From an uncultured Angelakisella sp. (GTDB taxonomy: Bacteria > Bacillota > Clostridia > Oscillospirales > Ruminococcaceae): a DNA stretch of 57,362 nucleotides. Positions 56,357 to 57,362 of this stretch are shown here, one piece after another; the first letter of the stretch is position 1, and the number at the start of each line of letters is the position of its first letter. Made by a program: the position numbers and the translations under genes. The notes under the pieces were generated by a model, which saw only the letters and a list, made by a program, of their open reading frames with translations, had not been told where the DNA came from and made no database searches. Location of the stretch: contig CAJUFR010000013.1 in the NCBI GenBank assembly GCA_910585525.1, positions 1 to 57,362 of the forward strand, read 5' to 3'.

Positions 56357-57025
56357 TTATCTCTCCTCCCATGGTGGTTTTACATAGATGGTCACCGGCA
56401 GCTTCCCTTTGGCGGGAAGCTGCCCGGCCAGCCGCTGCTCCACCGCCTGGCAGAGCACCGGCACCCCGGTGAGCCGGGAGACCTCCCGGATATACTCCTC
56501 CGACCGCTCCAGCAGCCGTGGCGTGGTCTCTCCCATCAGGTTGGTGTTGTCCACCAGGTGGGTGGGCCGCAGCCGGGAGGCCCGGCTGATCCGCTCCAGC
56601 AGCCGGGCTTCCTGGACCGGGTCCGGCTCCAGTTCCCGGCAGCGGTTGACCACGTAGAGCATCGAGTAGCCCCGCTCCCCCAGGACGGAGGAAAAGCCGC
56701 CCAGCACCACGGCACCGTCGTCATCCCCTCCCACGTCCAGGAACACCCGCTCCCCCGACCGGATAGCGGTGGACACGCTGGGGGGCAGCACCGGCAGGTC
56801 CAGGTTGGTGTTGGCGTAGACCGGGGCGATAAGCCGTATTCCGGCATCCAGGAACAGCCCCTGGTGGTCGGCGGTGCGGAAGTAGGGGTTGACGATGTCC
56901 ATATCCACCACCGTCACCCGCTCCCCCGCCCCGGCGGCCAGCAGGGCCAGATTGACGGTGAGGTTGGTCTTGCCGGCGCCGTAATGGCCGCAGACGATGA
57001 TGCATTGAGCCAGCTTTTCCGGCAC
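56357..57025 (-). CDS. P-loop ATPase (ParA/MinD-like) leading the oxidoreductase operon
   Basis: This 222-residue protein has a Walker A motif GHYGAGKTNLTVNLAL (about 12-27), a deviant MinD-like switch region (VVDMDIVNPYFRTAD) and FLDVGGDDDGAVVLGG as the Walker B region. It is a SIMIBI-class ATPase of unknown function, often encoded with 2-oxoacid:ferredoxin oxidoreductases in anaerobes. A role in cofactor insertion or assembly is possible but unproven. I choose GTG 57025 as start, because AAAGGGGGAA lies just upstream and the ATG at 57049 would leave a leader of only about 11 bases from the predicted transcript start. Confidence 0.8.
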   Translation of the reverse strand: MPEKLAQCIIVCGHYGAGKTNLTVNLALLAAGAGERVTVVDMDIVNPYFRTADHQGLFLDAGIRLIAPVYANTNLDLPVLPPSVSTAIRSGERVFLDVGGDDDGAVVLGGFSSVLGERGYSMLYVVNRCRELEPDPVQEARLLERISRASRLRPTHLVDNTNLMGETTPRLLERSEEYIREVSRLTGVPVLCQAVEQRLAGQLPAKGKLPVTIYVKPPWEER

Positions 57026-57066
57026 CGGCCTTCCCCCTTTCGACAACATCCCCAGATTTTCTACTT

Positions 57067-57095
57067 ATTATAGCACAGCATTTTTTTCGATTCAA
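57067..57095 (-). promoter_or_regulatory. Sigma-A-type promoter of the oxidoreductase operon
   Basis: On the minus strand -35 TTGAAT (57090-57095), a 17-base spacer with an A-run, and a perfect -10 TATAAT (57067-57072). Transcription would start near 57060, ahead of the ATPase gene. Confidence 0.85.
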
Positions 57096-57126
57096 GACAA
57101 AGACCATCCCGGAAAACGCCATTCTT

Positions 57127-57162
57127 TGGAAAACCACCTGGAAGGTCTCCCTCCCAGGTGGT
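57127..57162 (-). terminator. Terminator after spo0A
   Basis: ACCACCTGG (57133-57141) pairs with CCAGGTGGT (57154-57162) around 12 bases; on the minus strand UUU then CC follow. It lies 15 bases after the spo0A stop. The stem is strong but the U-tract is short. Confidence 0.75.
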
Positions 57163-57177
57163 GGCAAAACGGTATCA

Positions 57178-57362
57178 TTACCGGCTCTGGTTCTTCTTAT
57201 TCAGGCGGATCTTGTCGGCGATCATGGCGATGAACTCGCTGTTGGTGGGCTTGCCCCGGAGGTTGTGGATGGTGTAGCCGAAGTAGGAGTTGAGCACGTC
57301 CACATCGCCCCGGTCCCAGGCCACCTCGATGGCGTGGCGGATGGCCCGCTCCACCCGGCTGG
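57178..57362 (-). CDS. spo0A: Spo0A, C-terminal end (partial)
   Basis: Only the last 60 codons are in the window; the gene continues to the right. The translated end reads SRVERAIRHAIEVAWDRG, then LNSYFGYTIHNLRGKPTNSE, then FIAMIADKIRLNKK. This is the conserved DNA-binding effector domain of Spo0A, the master response regulator of sporulation that recognises 0A boxes. It therefore indicates an endospore former or a recent descendant of one. The stop is TAA at 57178-57180. Confidence 0.95.
   Translation of the reverse strand, partial: SRVERAIRHAIEVAWDRGDVDVLNSYFGYTIHNLRGKPTNSEFIAMIADKIRLNKKNQSR

Noticed and set aside
1..57362. tRNA genes, rRNA genes, CRISPR arrays, transposases or prophage
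   Set aside because: Looked for on both strands; no cloverleaf with conserved T-arm, no regularly spaced repeats and no recombinase or transposase frame was found.

Overview
The window is a GC-rich stretch of chromosome from a spore-forming member of the Clostridia. The housekeeping gene order, split transketolase, ferredoxin-dependent 2-oxoacid oxidoreductase, AddAB, and the C-terminus of Spo0A at the right edge together suggest the Oscillospiraceae (Flavonifractor/Oscillibacter-like). The family is an inference from gene content and composition; no 16S sequence is present. Almost everything is on the minus strand, so the operons read from right to left. Plus-strand genes are two small unknown genes at the left edge and a two-gene flavin locus at about 43.9-45.2 kb. 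I see no tRNA, rRNA, CRISPR array, insertion sequence or prophage.

Layout from left to right. 1-860: an imperfect palindrome and two small plus-strand genes. 859-3139: a ComEA-like helix-hairpin-helix protein, then, beyond a strong terminator, the two halves of transketolase. 3197-5986: an N-terminal-nucleophile hydrolase, an unknown protein, an RluD-type pseudouridine synthase and LspA. 6045-20571: a long operon transcribed from a promoter in front of miaB: miaB, ylbF, mutS, mutL, miaA, an HlyD-like membrane protein, yggS, sepF, a YlmH-like S4 protein, divIVA and ileS. It joins tRNA modification, mismatch repair and Gram-positive division/polarity genes. 20671-24177: a small unknown protein, a flavodoxin, an M24 peptidase, a TIM-barrel protein and a YqeG-like HAD phosphatase. 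24254-24530: rpsU with its own promoter and terminator. 24612-42314: leuS, rsfS, a nadD-yqeK fusion, yhbY, rdgB, ftsY, smc, a radical SAM gene, rnc, plsX, trmFO, topA, dprA and a SpoU methyltransferase, most overlapping or nearly abutting. 42427-43800: rplT, rpmI and infC with a perfect-consensus promoter and an attenuator-like leader. 43823-45161: the divergent flavin locus. 45470-52308: addA and addB. 52429-57100: a lipoprotein and a 2-oxoacid:ferredoxin oxidoreductase operon led by a P-loop ATPase. 57178-57362: the 3' end of spo0A.

The most unusual feature is the flavin locus. ribU (the substrate-binding subunit of a riboflavin ECF transporter) overlaps a gene whose product joins a complete-looking riboflavin kinase domain to an OmpR/PhoB-type winged-helix DNA-binding domain, with no receiver domain. 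I see no FMN riboswitch ahead of ribU. Directly upstream of a candidate ribU promoter is a tandem TCCGAA repeat with 11-bp spacing, the arrangement that OmpR-type winged helices usually bind. I infer an enzyme-regulator that couples FMN synthesis to control of riboflavin uptake. It is conceptually parallel to archaeal RbkR and Bacillus RibR but built from different parts.

Other points of note are an apparent AUA start codon in infC, a possible terminator/antiterminator pair in its leader, a cysteine-rich tail on YlbF, a possible longer PlsX, and a P-loop ATPase leading the oxidoreductase operon.
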